Positions 57,243 through 64,000 of a stretch of DNA of 64,000 nt are shown here, piece by piece. Numbering within the stretch: the first letter of the stretch is position 1; each line of letters starts with the position of its first letter. Below the pieces are notes generated by a model, which worked only from the letters and a program-made list of their open reading frames with translations, did no database searches and was not told the origin of the DNA. The stretch covers positions 62,001-126,000 of the forward strand of contig NZ_AHJE01000022.1 of NCBI RefSeq assembly GCF_000243095.1, given 5' to 3'. The DNA is from Cupriavidus basilensis OR16 (GTDB lineage Bacteria; Pseudomonadota; Gammaproteobacteria; Burkholderiales; Burkholderiaceae). The translations under genes and the position numbers were made by a program.

Positions 57243-58557
57243 ATGAACCAACAGGCTTGTATGCCGGTGCTGCCCGGCCCGTTGCCCCGCCGCAAGACGC
57301 GCCAGGCGCGCGTGGTGTGGGGCGACAACGTGGTCACCATCGGTGGTGACGCCCCCGTGCGCGTGCAGTCGATGACGAACACCGACACGGTGGACGCCAT
57401 CGGCACCGCGATCCAGGTCAAGGAACTGGCGCGTGCCGGCTCCGAGATCGTGCGCATTACGGTCAACACGCCGGAAGCCGCGGCGGCCGTGCCCGCCCTG
57501 CGCGAGCAACTCGACCGCATGGGCGTGAACGTGCCGCTGGTGGGCGATTTCCACTATAACGGCCATAAGCTGCTGCACGATTATCCAGACTGCGCCCAGG
57601 CGCTGTCGAAGTACCGCATCAACCCCGGCAACGTGGGGCAGGGCGCCAAGCGCGACACGCAATTCGCGCAGATGATCGAGATGGCCTGCCGCTATGACAA
57701 GCCGGTGCGCATCGGCGTGAACTGGGGCAGCCTGGACCAGTCGCTGCTGGCGCGCATCATGGACGAAAACGCCCTGCGCGCGGAGCCGTGGCCGGCGCAG
57801 AACGTGATGGTGGAGGCGCTGATCACCTCCGCCATCGAGTCAGCGAAGAAGGCCGAGGAAATCGGCCTCTCGGGCGACCAGATCATCCTGTCGTGCAAGG
57901 TCTCGCAAGTGCAGGAACTGATCGCGGTGTACCGCGAGCTGACCAAGCGCTGCGACTACGCGCTGCACCTCGGGCTGACGGAGGCCGGCATGGGCAGCAA
58001 GGGCATTGTGGCCTCTACCGCCGCGCTGTCGGTGCTGCTCCAGGAAGGCATCGGCGACACGATCCGCATCTCGCTGACGCCGGAGCCCGGCGCCGCGCGC
58101 GAGAAGGAGGTCTATGTGGGGCAGGAGATCCTGCAGACCATGGGCCTGCGCAACTTCACCCCGATGGTGATTGCCTGCCCGGGCTGCGGCCGTACCACCA
58201 GCACGACCTTCCAGGAACTGGCGTCGAGCATCCAGAGCTACCTGCGCGAGCAGATGCCGACCTGGAAGACCGCCTACCCCGGCGTGGAAGAAATGGACGT
58301 GGCCGTGATGGGAAATGGACGTGGCCGTGATGGGCTGCATCGTGAACGGGCCAGGCGAAAGCAAGCATGCCAACATCGGCATCTCGCTGCCAGGTTCGGG
58401 CGAATCGCCGGCGGCGCCGGTGTTTGTCGACGGCGTCAAGGTCAAGACGCTGCGCGGCGATCGCATCGCCGAGGAATTCCAGGCGATTGTGGATGACTAT
58501 GTGCGCACCCGCTACGGCAACAAGGCCGGGAGCGCCAGCAATGAGGTGGCAGCCTGA
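57243..58557 (+). pseudogene. ispG: 4-hydroxy-3-methylbut-2-en-1-yl diphosphate synthase, disrupted by a 22-bp tandem duplication
   Basis: Penultimate enzyme of the MEP isoprenoid pathway, iron-sulfur dependent. Start [20 protein letters not shown] (57243, after ggtgg). Motifs: [30 protein letters not shown] and the cluster cysteines [13 protein letters not shown]. At 58291-58312 a 22-base block (aaatggacgtggccgtgatg plus gg) is repeated exactly at 58313-58334. This shifts the frame, and the shifted frame ends at 58496. The proper frame resumes [20 protein letters not shown] with the third cysteine, ending at 58557. With one copy removed the protein is complete. The gene is essential in organisms with only this pathway. 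Confidence 0.95.
58291..58334 (+). repeat. Perfect 22-bp tandem duplication inside ispG
   Basis: Copies 58291-58312 and 58313-58334 are identical. Since 22 is not a multiple of three, the reading frame breaks. Only one copy is expected from the protein family. Confidence 0.97.
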
Positions 58558-58596
58558 GCCATTGCGGCCAGGCGCCACAGGGAAAGACAAGAGACA

Positions 58597-59985
58597 ATGA
58601 ACCAACCCGTGAATCCGGCGGCCGCCAGCGATGGCGCCAAGGCTGCCGACAGCAAGGCAGAGAGCAAGAGCAAGGCGATGAAAGCACTGCAGGGCGTCAA
58701 GGGCATGAACGACATGCTGCCCGCCGATGCGCCGCTGTGGGAGCATTTCGAGAATGCCTCGCGCGCGATGCTGCGCGCCTACGGCTATCAGCAGGTCCGC
58801 ACGCCCATCGTCGAGCACACGCAACTGTTCGTGCGCGGCATCGGCGAAGTGACCGACATCGTCGAGAAGGAAATGTATTCCTTCACCGACGCGCTCAACG
58901 GCGAGCAACTGACGCTGCGCCCCGAGGGCACGGCGGCCGCGGTGCGCGCCACCATCGAGCACAACCTGCTGTACGACGGCCCCAAGCGCCTGTGGTACAC
59001 CGGCCCGATGTTCCGCCACGAGCGTCCCCAGCGCGGGCGCTATCGCCAGTTCCACCAGCTCGGCGCCGAGGCCCTCGGCTTTGCCGGCCCGGACGTGGAC
59101 GCAGAGATCATCATGATGTGCCAGCGCCTGTGGGACGACCTCGGCCTGGTCGGCGTGCGCCTCGAACTCAATTCGCTGGGCCAGGCGGAAGAGCGCGCCG
59201 CGCACCGCGAAGAACTGATCAAGTACCTGGAGGGCTTCCAGGACATTCTTGATGAAGACAGCCAGCGCCGCCTGTACACCAACCCGCTGCGCGTGCTGGA
59301 TACCAAGAATCCCGCGTTGCAGGAAATGGCAAGCAACGCGCCCAAGCTGATCGACTTCCTGGGAGCGGAGTCGTTGGCTCACTTCGACGGCGTGCAGCGT
59401 CTGCTCAAGGCCAACAACATCCCGTTCAAGATCAATCCGCGCCTGGTGCGCGGGCTGGACTATTACAACCTGACCGTGTTCGAGTGGATCACTGACAAGC
59501 TCGGCGCGCAAGGCACCATCGCCGGGGGCGGCCGCTATGATCCGCTGATCGCGCGGATGGGCGGCAAGGCGGCACCGGCTTGCGGCTGGGCGATGGGCAT
59601 CGAGCGCATCATCGAATTGCTGCGCGAGGAGAATCTCGTGCCGCAGGCCGAAGGCGCCGACGTGTACCTCGTCCACCAGGGCGAAGCAGCCGGCCAGCAG
59701 GCCATGATGATTGCCGAGCGCCTGCGCGATGCGGGCCTCGATGTGCTGCTGCATGCCACGCCGGACGGCAAGAGCGGCAGCTTCAAGTCGCAGATGAAGC
59801 GCGCCGACGGTAGCGGCGCGGCCTATGCCGTTATCATTGGCGAGGACGAAGTCGTGGCGGGCACGGCACAGGTCAAGGACCTGCGCCAGGGCACCCAGGG
59901 CGAAGGCGGTGGCGCGCAGGTGACGGTGGCGGCTGAAAAGCTGGTTGACCACATCATCGACGCCATGGTTGGCGCCAGCGAGTAA
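58597..59985 (+). CDS. hisS: Histidine--tRNA ligase
   Basis: Class II synthetase charging tRNA-His, 462 residues. After a charged 35-residue N-terminal tail comes [20 protein letters not shown]. Motif 2 is [20 protein letters not shown], the histidine-specific motif [15 protein letters not shown], and motif 3 [14 protein letters not shown]. An anticodon-binding domain closes the protein. Start at 58597 after aagaga. Lies 39 bases after ispG. Intact. Confidence 0.96.
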   Translation: MNQPVNPAAASDGAKAADSKAESKSKAMKALQGVKGMNDMLPADAPLWEHFENASRAMLRAYGYQQVRTPIVEHTQLFVRGIGEVTDIVEKEMYSFTDALNGEQLTLRPEGTAAAVRATIEHNLLYDGPKRLWYTGPMFRHERPQRGRYRQFHQLGAEALGFAGPDVDAEIIMMCQRLWDDLGLVGVRLELNSLGQAEERAAHREELIKYLEGFQDILDEDSQRRLYTNPLRVLDTKNPALQEMASNAPKLIDFLGAESLAHFDGVQRLLKANNIPFKINPRLVRGLDYYNLTVFEWITDKLGAQGTIAGGGRYDPLIARMGGKAAPACGWAMGIERIIELLREENLVPQAEGADVYLVHQGEAAGQQAMMIAERLRDAGLDVLLHATPDGKSGSFKSQMKRADGSGAAYAVIIGEDEVVAGTAQVKDLRQGTQGEGGGAQVTVAAEKLVDHIIDAMVGASE

Positions 59986-59986
59986 T

Positions 59987-60010
59987 CAGGCAGGTACGCA
60001 GGCAGGTACG
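59987..60010 (+). repeat. 12-bp tandem duplication between hisS and yfgM
   Basis: CAGGCAGGTACG occurs twice in direct succession, starting two bases after the hisS stop. No coding effect. Confidence 0.85.
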
Positions 60011-60082
60011 CCGGCAGCACCGGAACCAGGGACCGCAAGAGCGCGGTCCTTCAGACAAACAAACGCGGGTGGATCCCTCGAC

Positions 60083-60715
60083 ATGGCTTACGATCTAGAA
60101 GAACAGGAACAGCTTGAGAGCCTCAAGGCCTGGTGGCGCCAGTACGGCAATACCGTGACCTGGGCCCTGATCGCCGGCTTGCTGGTTTTCGCTGCCTGGA
60201 GCGGCTGGAACTACTGGCAGCGCAAGCAGGCCGGAGAAGCGGCGCTGCTGTACGAACAGGTGGTCAAGGCCGCCGAGAGCCGCGATGTCGAGCGCATCAA
60301 GCGCGCTGCGGGCGACCTCGAGGACAAGTTCGGCAAGACGGCCTATGGCCCCATGACCGCGCTGGTGTCGGCCAAGGTGCTGTACGATGCAGGCGACCTG
60401 GCCGCTACGAAGACTCAGTTGCAATGGGCGATCGACCATGGCGAAGGCGAGTATGCTCACCTCGCACGCGTGCGCCTGGCCGGCGTGCTGCTTGACGAAA
60501 AGGCCTACGAGCAAGGCCTGGCATTGCTCAAGGACGAGCCGCCGGCACCGTTCGTGGCGCTGTATGCGGACCGCCGCGGCGATTTGCTGGCCGCGCAGGA
60601 AAAGCGCGCGGAAGCCCGCTCGGCCTACCAGAAGGCGCTCGACAAGCTGAGCGCCAACGACGCGGCCATGCGCCAGATCATTCAGTTCAAGCTTGACGCG
60701 CTGGGCACCGCCTGA
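60083..60715 (+). CDS. yfgM: YfgM/TPR-like inner-membrane protein
   Basis: Single-pass membrane protein that in E. coli works with PpiD and the Sec translocon. It has 210 residues: acidic start [20 protein letters not shown], one helix [20 protein letters not shown] (about 25-45), then a periplasmic TPR-like domain ([20 protein letters not shown]). The ATG at 60083 is the family start; the longer frame from 59945 overlaps hisS. It stands between hisS and bamB as in many proteobacteria. Intact. Confidence 0.92.
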   Translation: MAYDLEEQEQLESLKAWWRQYGNTVTWALIAGLLVFAAWSGWNYWQRKQAGEAALLYEQVVKAAESRDVERIKRAAGDLEDKFGKTAYGPMTALVSAKVLYDAGDLAATKTQLQWAIDHGEGEYAHLARVRLAGVLLDEKAYEQGLALLKDEPPAPFVALYADRRGDLLAAQEKRAEARSAYQKALDKLSANDAAMRQIIQFKLDALGTA

Positions 60716-60819
60716 AGGCGGTTGGCCCGGCTCGCTGGCAGGCCCGCGGGATTCGCATGCCATGCATGCCCCGCATGCCCGCACTCTTGCGCCTCAACTT
60801 AAATCAGGATCGGAACCTC

Positions 60820-62007
60820 ATGAAGTCATTGTTTTCCGGCACGGCCCAGAACCAGCAACACGGCAAATTTGTCCGCGGCCTGGTGGTGGCCGCCGCTTGT
60901 GCGGCCAGCGTCGCCAGCCTGGGCGGCTGCTCGCTGTTCAGCAAGGCTGACAAGCGCACGCCGGTCGAACTCAAGCCGATCACCCAGACGCTGTCGGTGC
61001 GCCAGGCCTGGAAGGCCAGCGTCGGCAAGAGCGGCCCGTACTCGCTGCAGCCGGGCGTCTCCGGCAGCACGGTTTATGCCTCTTCGAACGGTGGCAAGGT
61101 GCTGGCGTTCGATGGCGGCACCGGCCGTACGTTGTGGGAAGCCAAGACCGATACGGACCTGACCACCGGCCCGGGCAGCGACGGCACCGTCACGGCGGTG
61201 GCTGGCGAGAAGGGCGCGGTCTTTGCCTTTGACGCCAGCGGCAAGCAGATCTGGAAGAAGCAGGTCAACGGCGAAGTCCTCTCCGCGCCGCTGGTCGGCA
61301 ACGGCCTGGTGGTCGTGCGCACGACCGACACCCGTGTGCTTGGCCTGGATGCGCAGACCGGCGAGCGCCGCTGGATCTACCAGCGCTCGCAGACCGCGCT
61401 CAACCTGCGCGCGTCGATGGGCATGGTGTTTGCCGGCGACGGCATTGTGATGGGCTTTCCCGGTGGCAAGCTCGGCGTGCTCGCTCCCGGCAACGGTGTG
61501 CTGCGCTGGGAAAGCACGGTGTCCTATCCCAAGGGTGTGTCCGAGATCGAGCGGCTCAACGACGTCACGGGCCAGCCCATGGTCAACGGGCGCCAGGTCT
61601 GCGCCACCACGTTCCAGGGCCGTGTGGCCTGCCTGGAGCTTGCCAATGGCCAGCCGCAATGGGGCAAGGATTTCTCGTCGCCGACCGGCCCCGCTCAGGA
61701 TGACGGCTCGCTGTACGCCAGCGACGAGCGCTCGGTGGTGCATGCTTTCGATCGCCAGAACGGCACGGAGCGCTGGAAGAACGACCAGCTCCTGTATCGT
61801 CGCCTGGGCGCGCCGCTGGCGCTGGGCCGCTCGGTTGTCATGGGCGATTTTGAAGGCAATGTACACTTCCTCTCGCGCGACGACGGCCAGTTCGTGGCCC
61901 GCATGAAGACCGATGGCAGCGAGATTACCGCTGCGCCGGTGGTGGCGGGTGCGTCCCTGGTGGTGCAGACGCGCGACGGCAACCTCTACGGCTTCGTGCC
62001 GGACTGA
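60820..62007 (+). CDS. bamB: Outer membrane assembly lipoprotein BamB
   Basis: Eight-bladed PQQ-like propeller lipoprotein of the BAM complex. It has 395 residues with signal peptide and lipobox SLGGC near residue 40 (an unusually long leader, with [19 protein letters not shown] as the core). Repeats show the blade pattern with terminal Trp: [62 protein letters not shown]. The ATG at 60820 follows aggatcgga. Lies between yfgM and der as usual. Intact. Confidence 0.95.
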   Translation: MKSLFSGTAQNQQHGKFVRGLVVAAACAASVASLGGCSLFSKADKRTPVELKPITQTLSVRQAWKASVGKSGPYSLQPGVSGSTVYASSNGGKVLAFDGGTGRTLWEAKTDTDLTTGPGSDGTVTAVAGEKGAVFAFDASGKQIWKKQVNGEVLSAPLVGNGLVVVRTTDTRVLGLDAQTGERRWIYQRSQTALNLRASMGMVFAGDGIVMGFPGGKLGVLAPGNGVLRWESTVSYPKGVSEIERLNDVTGQPMVNGRQVCATTFQGRVACLELANGQPQWGKDFSSPTGPAQDDGSLYASDERSVVHAFDRQNGTERWKNDQLLYRRLGAPLALGRSVVMGDFEGNVHFLSRDDGQFVARMKTDGSEITAAPVVAGASLVVQTRDGNLYGFVPD

Positions 62008-62192
62008 GGCGGTCAACATCATGGCGACTGCCCGTGCACCTGTCGGCATGGGTGGCGCCAGTCCGGTAGCACGATCCTCCTGGTCGTGCAGGTGAACGAG
62101 GTCGGGTTGCAACGCTAACCCGGCCGCCCGACAGGAAAAGTGGCCAGGCGCGCGACGCCCGGCCGTCGGACCCATATCACTCCGGAGTTCCT

Positions 62193-62216
62193 GGGGGGCG
62201 GCATCTGCCGGCCCCC
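62193..62216 (+). terminator. Hairpin between bamB and der
   Basis: GGGGG-G-CGGC, loop ATCT, GCCG-G-CCCCC: nine pairs with one G-G mismatch, followed by atttccgttt. It may end bamB transcripts or lie in the der leader. The der ATG is 15 bases on, with no Shine-Dalgarno. The rest of the 224-bp gap has two weaker hairpins only. Confidence 0.5.
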
Positions 62217-62231
62217 ATTTCCGTTTATTGC

Positions 62232-63575
62232 ATGAAACCAGTTATCGCTCTGGTCGGCCGTCCCAATGTGGGCAAGTCGACGCTATTCAACCGCATGACC
62301 CGGTCGCGCGACGCGCTTGTCGCCGATCTGCCCGGGCTCACGCGCGATCGCCACTATGGCGAAGGCCGCATCGGTGAACGTCCGTTCATCGCCATCGACA
62401 CCGGCGGCTTCGAGCCGGTGGCCAAGGAAGGCATCGTTGCCGAGATGGCCAAGCAGACCCGCCAGGCCGTGGTCGAGGCCGACGTGGTGATCTTCCTCGT
62501 CGACGGCCGCCTCGGGCTGGCGCCCCAGGACCGGGTGATCGCCGATTACCTGCGCAAGACCGGGCGCCGCGTCATGCTGGCCGTGAACAAGGCCGAGGGC
62601 ATGAAGTACACCAACGTGGTGTCGGAGTTCTACGAGCTGGGCATGGGCGACCCCTATGCCATTTCGTCGACTCACGGCGACGGTGTGCGCGAGCTCGTCG
62701 ACGAGGCGCTCGAGCTGGCGGTGAAGGAACGCCCGGAACTCGCCGAGGAAGACGAGGGCGACCAGCGCGGCGTCAAGATCGCCATCGTGGGCCGGCCCAA
62801 CGTGGGCAAGTCCACCCTGGTCAACACCCTGATCGGTGAAGAGCGCGTGATCGCGTTCGACATGCCCGGTACCACGCGCGACGCCATCTACGTGGAGTTC
62901 GAGCGCGGCGGCAAGCCCTACACGTTGATCGACACGGCCGGCCTGCGCAAGCGCGGCAAGGTGTTCGAGGCAATCGAGAAGTTCTCGGTGGTCAAGACGC
63001 TGCAATCGATCGCCGATGCGAACGTCGTGGTGCTGCTGCTCGATGCGCAGCAGGACGTGTCGGAGCAGGATGCGCACATCGCGGGCTTCATTGTGGAATC
63101 CGGGCGCGCGCTGGTGGTCGGCGTCAACAAGTGGGACGGCCTCGACGGCCACAGCCGCGACCGCATCAAGCATGATCTGGAGCGCAAGCTGCAGTTCCTG
63201 GACTTCGCCAACTTCCACTTTGTGTCCGCGCAACAGCGCACGGGCATCAGCGCGCTGCTGCGCTCGGTGGATGACGCGTACGCTGCGGCGATGGTCAAGC
63301 TGCCTACGCCGCAGCTCACGCGGATCCTGCAGGAAGCCGTCGAGTTCCAGCAGCCGCGGCGTGTCGGCGCCACCCGGCCCAAGCTGCGCTACGCGCACCA
63401 GGGCGGCTCCAATCCGCCCATCATCATCGTGCACGGCAATTCGCTTTCCGGCATCGCCGACACCTATCGGCGCTATCTCGAAAACCGTTTCCGCTCGGCT
63501 TTCAAACTGAAGGGCACACCGCTTCGCATCGAATTTCGTACGAACAAAAACCCATATGCGGACTCGAAGGATTGA
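62232..63575 (+). CDS. der: Ribosome biogenesis GTPase Der (EngA)
   Basis: Tandem GTPase for 50S subunit maturation, 447 residues. First G domain: [26 protein letters not shown]. Second: [16 protein letters not shown] (about 185), [27 protein letters not shown]-like C-terminal domain ends [17 protein letters not shown]. Start at 62232, [14 protein letters not shown]. Upstream of hfq as in other betaproteobacteria. Intact. Confidence 0.97.
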   Translation: MKPVIALVGRPNVGKSTLFNRMTRSRDALVADLPGLTRDRHYGEGRIGERPFIAIDTGGFEPVAKEGIVAEMAKQTRQAVVEADVVIFLVDGRLGLAPQDRVIADYLRKTGRRVMLAVNKAEGMKYTNVVSEFYELGMGDPYAISSTHGDGVRELVDEALELAVKERPELAEEDEGDQRGVKIAIVGRPNVGKSTLVNTLIGEERVIAFDMPGTTRDAIYVEFERGGKPYTLIDTAGLRKRGKVFEAIEKFSVVKTLQSIADANVVVLLLDAQQDVSEQDAHIAGFIVESGRALVVGVNKWDGLDGHSRDRIKHDLERKLQFLDFANFHFVSAQQRTGISALLRSVDDAYAAAMVKLPTPQLTRILQEAVEFQQPRRVGATRPKLRYAHQGGSNPPIIIVHGNSLSGIADTYRRYLENRFRSAFKLKGTPLRIEFRTNKNPYADSKD

Positions 63576-63700
63576 GTCAGGCAGCGGGAGTCCAGGCGGG
63601 CAAGTTTCGTTTGCGTTCGTTTGGAACTGAGGCTAAATTCACGGTAGCAGGGGCTTCCCTGCGAGGCGATGCTAGCTTGGTACCGTTTTGATCTTTTTTT

Positions 63701-63715
63701 GGCGCGGTTTGCGCC
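63701..63715 (+). repeat. Short inverted repeat in the der-hfq gap
   Basis: GGCGC, loop GGTTT, GCGCC, preceded by T7 and followed by TTTG. Weak terminator or leader structure. A TTGACT at 63718 might be an hfq -35, but no good -10 follows. The remainder of the 207-bp gap shows nothing. Confidence 0.4.
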
Positions 63716-63782
63716 GTTTGACTTGAATCGGGGATTACCGTCCCCATCATCTATCACTAAATCTATAAATTTGGAGTGTGCC

Positions 63783-64000
63783 ATGAGCAACAAAGGGCAA
63801 TTGCTACAAGACCCGTTCCTGAACGCGCTGCGCAAAGAGCACGTACCGGTTTCAATCTACCTCGTCAATGGCATCAAGCTGCAAGGCAATATCGAGTCGT
63901 TCGACCAGTACGTCGTCCTGTTGCGCAACACCGTGACGCAGATGGTCTACAAGCATGCAATTTCCACTGTCGTGCCGGCCCGCGCCGTGAATTTCCGCGT
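63783..64000 (+). CDS. hfq: RNA chaperone Hfq (partial, cut by window end)
   Basis: Hexameric Sm-like RNA chaperone that pairs small RNAs with mRNAs. The 72 residues seen start [20 protein letters not shown] and contain the Sm1 motif [20 protein letters not shown] and Sm2 [11 protein letters not shown]. The C-terminal tail lies beyond the window. ATG 63783 follows ttggagtg. Hfq usually promotes rpoS translation, and rpoS lies 15 kb upstream here. Confidence 0.97.

Overview
ORGANISM. The window is GC-rich, with tightly packed genes and short ATGA overlaps. Its gene order is that of a betaproteobacterium of the family Burkholderiaceae, most likely Cupriavidus or Ralstonia. The strongest cues are the run ndk-rlmN-pilW-rodZ-ispG-hisS-yfgM-bamB-der-hfq, the runs surE-pcm-nlpD-rpoS and dnaX-ebfC-recR, a Bug-type tricarboxylate binding protein beside CaiB and HMG-CoA-lyase-like genes, and an AddAB-type helicase-nuclease pair. 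The genus is inferred from content, not from a search. I see no insertion sequence, prophage, CRISPR array or plasmid function: this is ordinary chromosomal core. LAYOUT. 0.2-2.6 kb: truncated membrane diguanylate cyclase, tRNA-Arg(TCT), alpha/beta hydrolase. 2.6-9.4 kb: fabI, diverging from a yejABEF-type peptide importer. 9.5-13 kb: NlpC/P60 hydrolase, patatin-like lipoprotein, gltX. 13.2-13.8 kb: tRNA-Ala, tRNA-Glu and tRNA-Asp behind a near-consensus promoter and closed by a terminator. 14-20.4 kb, mostly minus strand: MATE exporter, GT-C glycosyltransferase, rpmE2, mtfA, rho, trxA. 20.9-27.8 kb: small hypothetical gene and the addB/addA-like pair. About 28 kb: SRP 4.5S RNA (minus strand) and a 13-bp repeat cluster ahead of nrdJ. 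30.8-34.7 kb: dnaX, ebfC, a monooxygenase-like gene, and a recR fragment fused in frame to a LysR fragment. 34.9-41 kb: CoA-transferase, HMG-CoA-lyase-like enzyme and Bug protein, then a NitT/TauT-type ABC importer. 41.1-44.5 kb: TctDE/QseBC-like two-component pair diverging from a porin. 44.6-53.5 kb: quinone reductase, surE-pcm-nlpD-rpoS, a 3'-5' exonuclease, an EEP-family phosphatase/nuclease, rlmD and a Bax-inhibitor-1 protein. 53.8-64 kb: ndk through hfq, which is cut by the window end. HOW THE GENES WORK TOGETHER. Most are housekeeping genes: translation (gltX, hisS, rpmE2, tRNAs, rlmN, rlmD, der), DNA replication and repair (dnaX, recR, addAB, nrdJ), envelope assembly (bamB, nlpD, pilW, rodZ-like) and stationary phase (surE, pcm, rpoS, hfq). 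The accessory part, 33.9-44.5 kb, looks like an organic-acid uptake and degradation locus with a porin and a sensor pair. MAIN ANOMALY. An unusual number of genes are damaged. There are one-base indels in yejF, rho, addA, dnaX and recR and a 22-bp tandem duplication in ispG. Apparent deletions affect the MATE gene, the GT-C gene, recR/lysR, the Bug gene, an ABC ATPase, a quinone reductase, a 3'-5' exonuclease, the rlmD end, the diguanylate cyclase end and the hydrolase end. Several of these genes are essential in relatives. Consensus or assembly error is therefore the first explanation, and genuine decay the second. I found no convincing new biological system.
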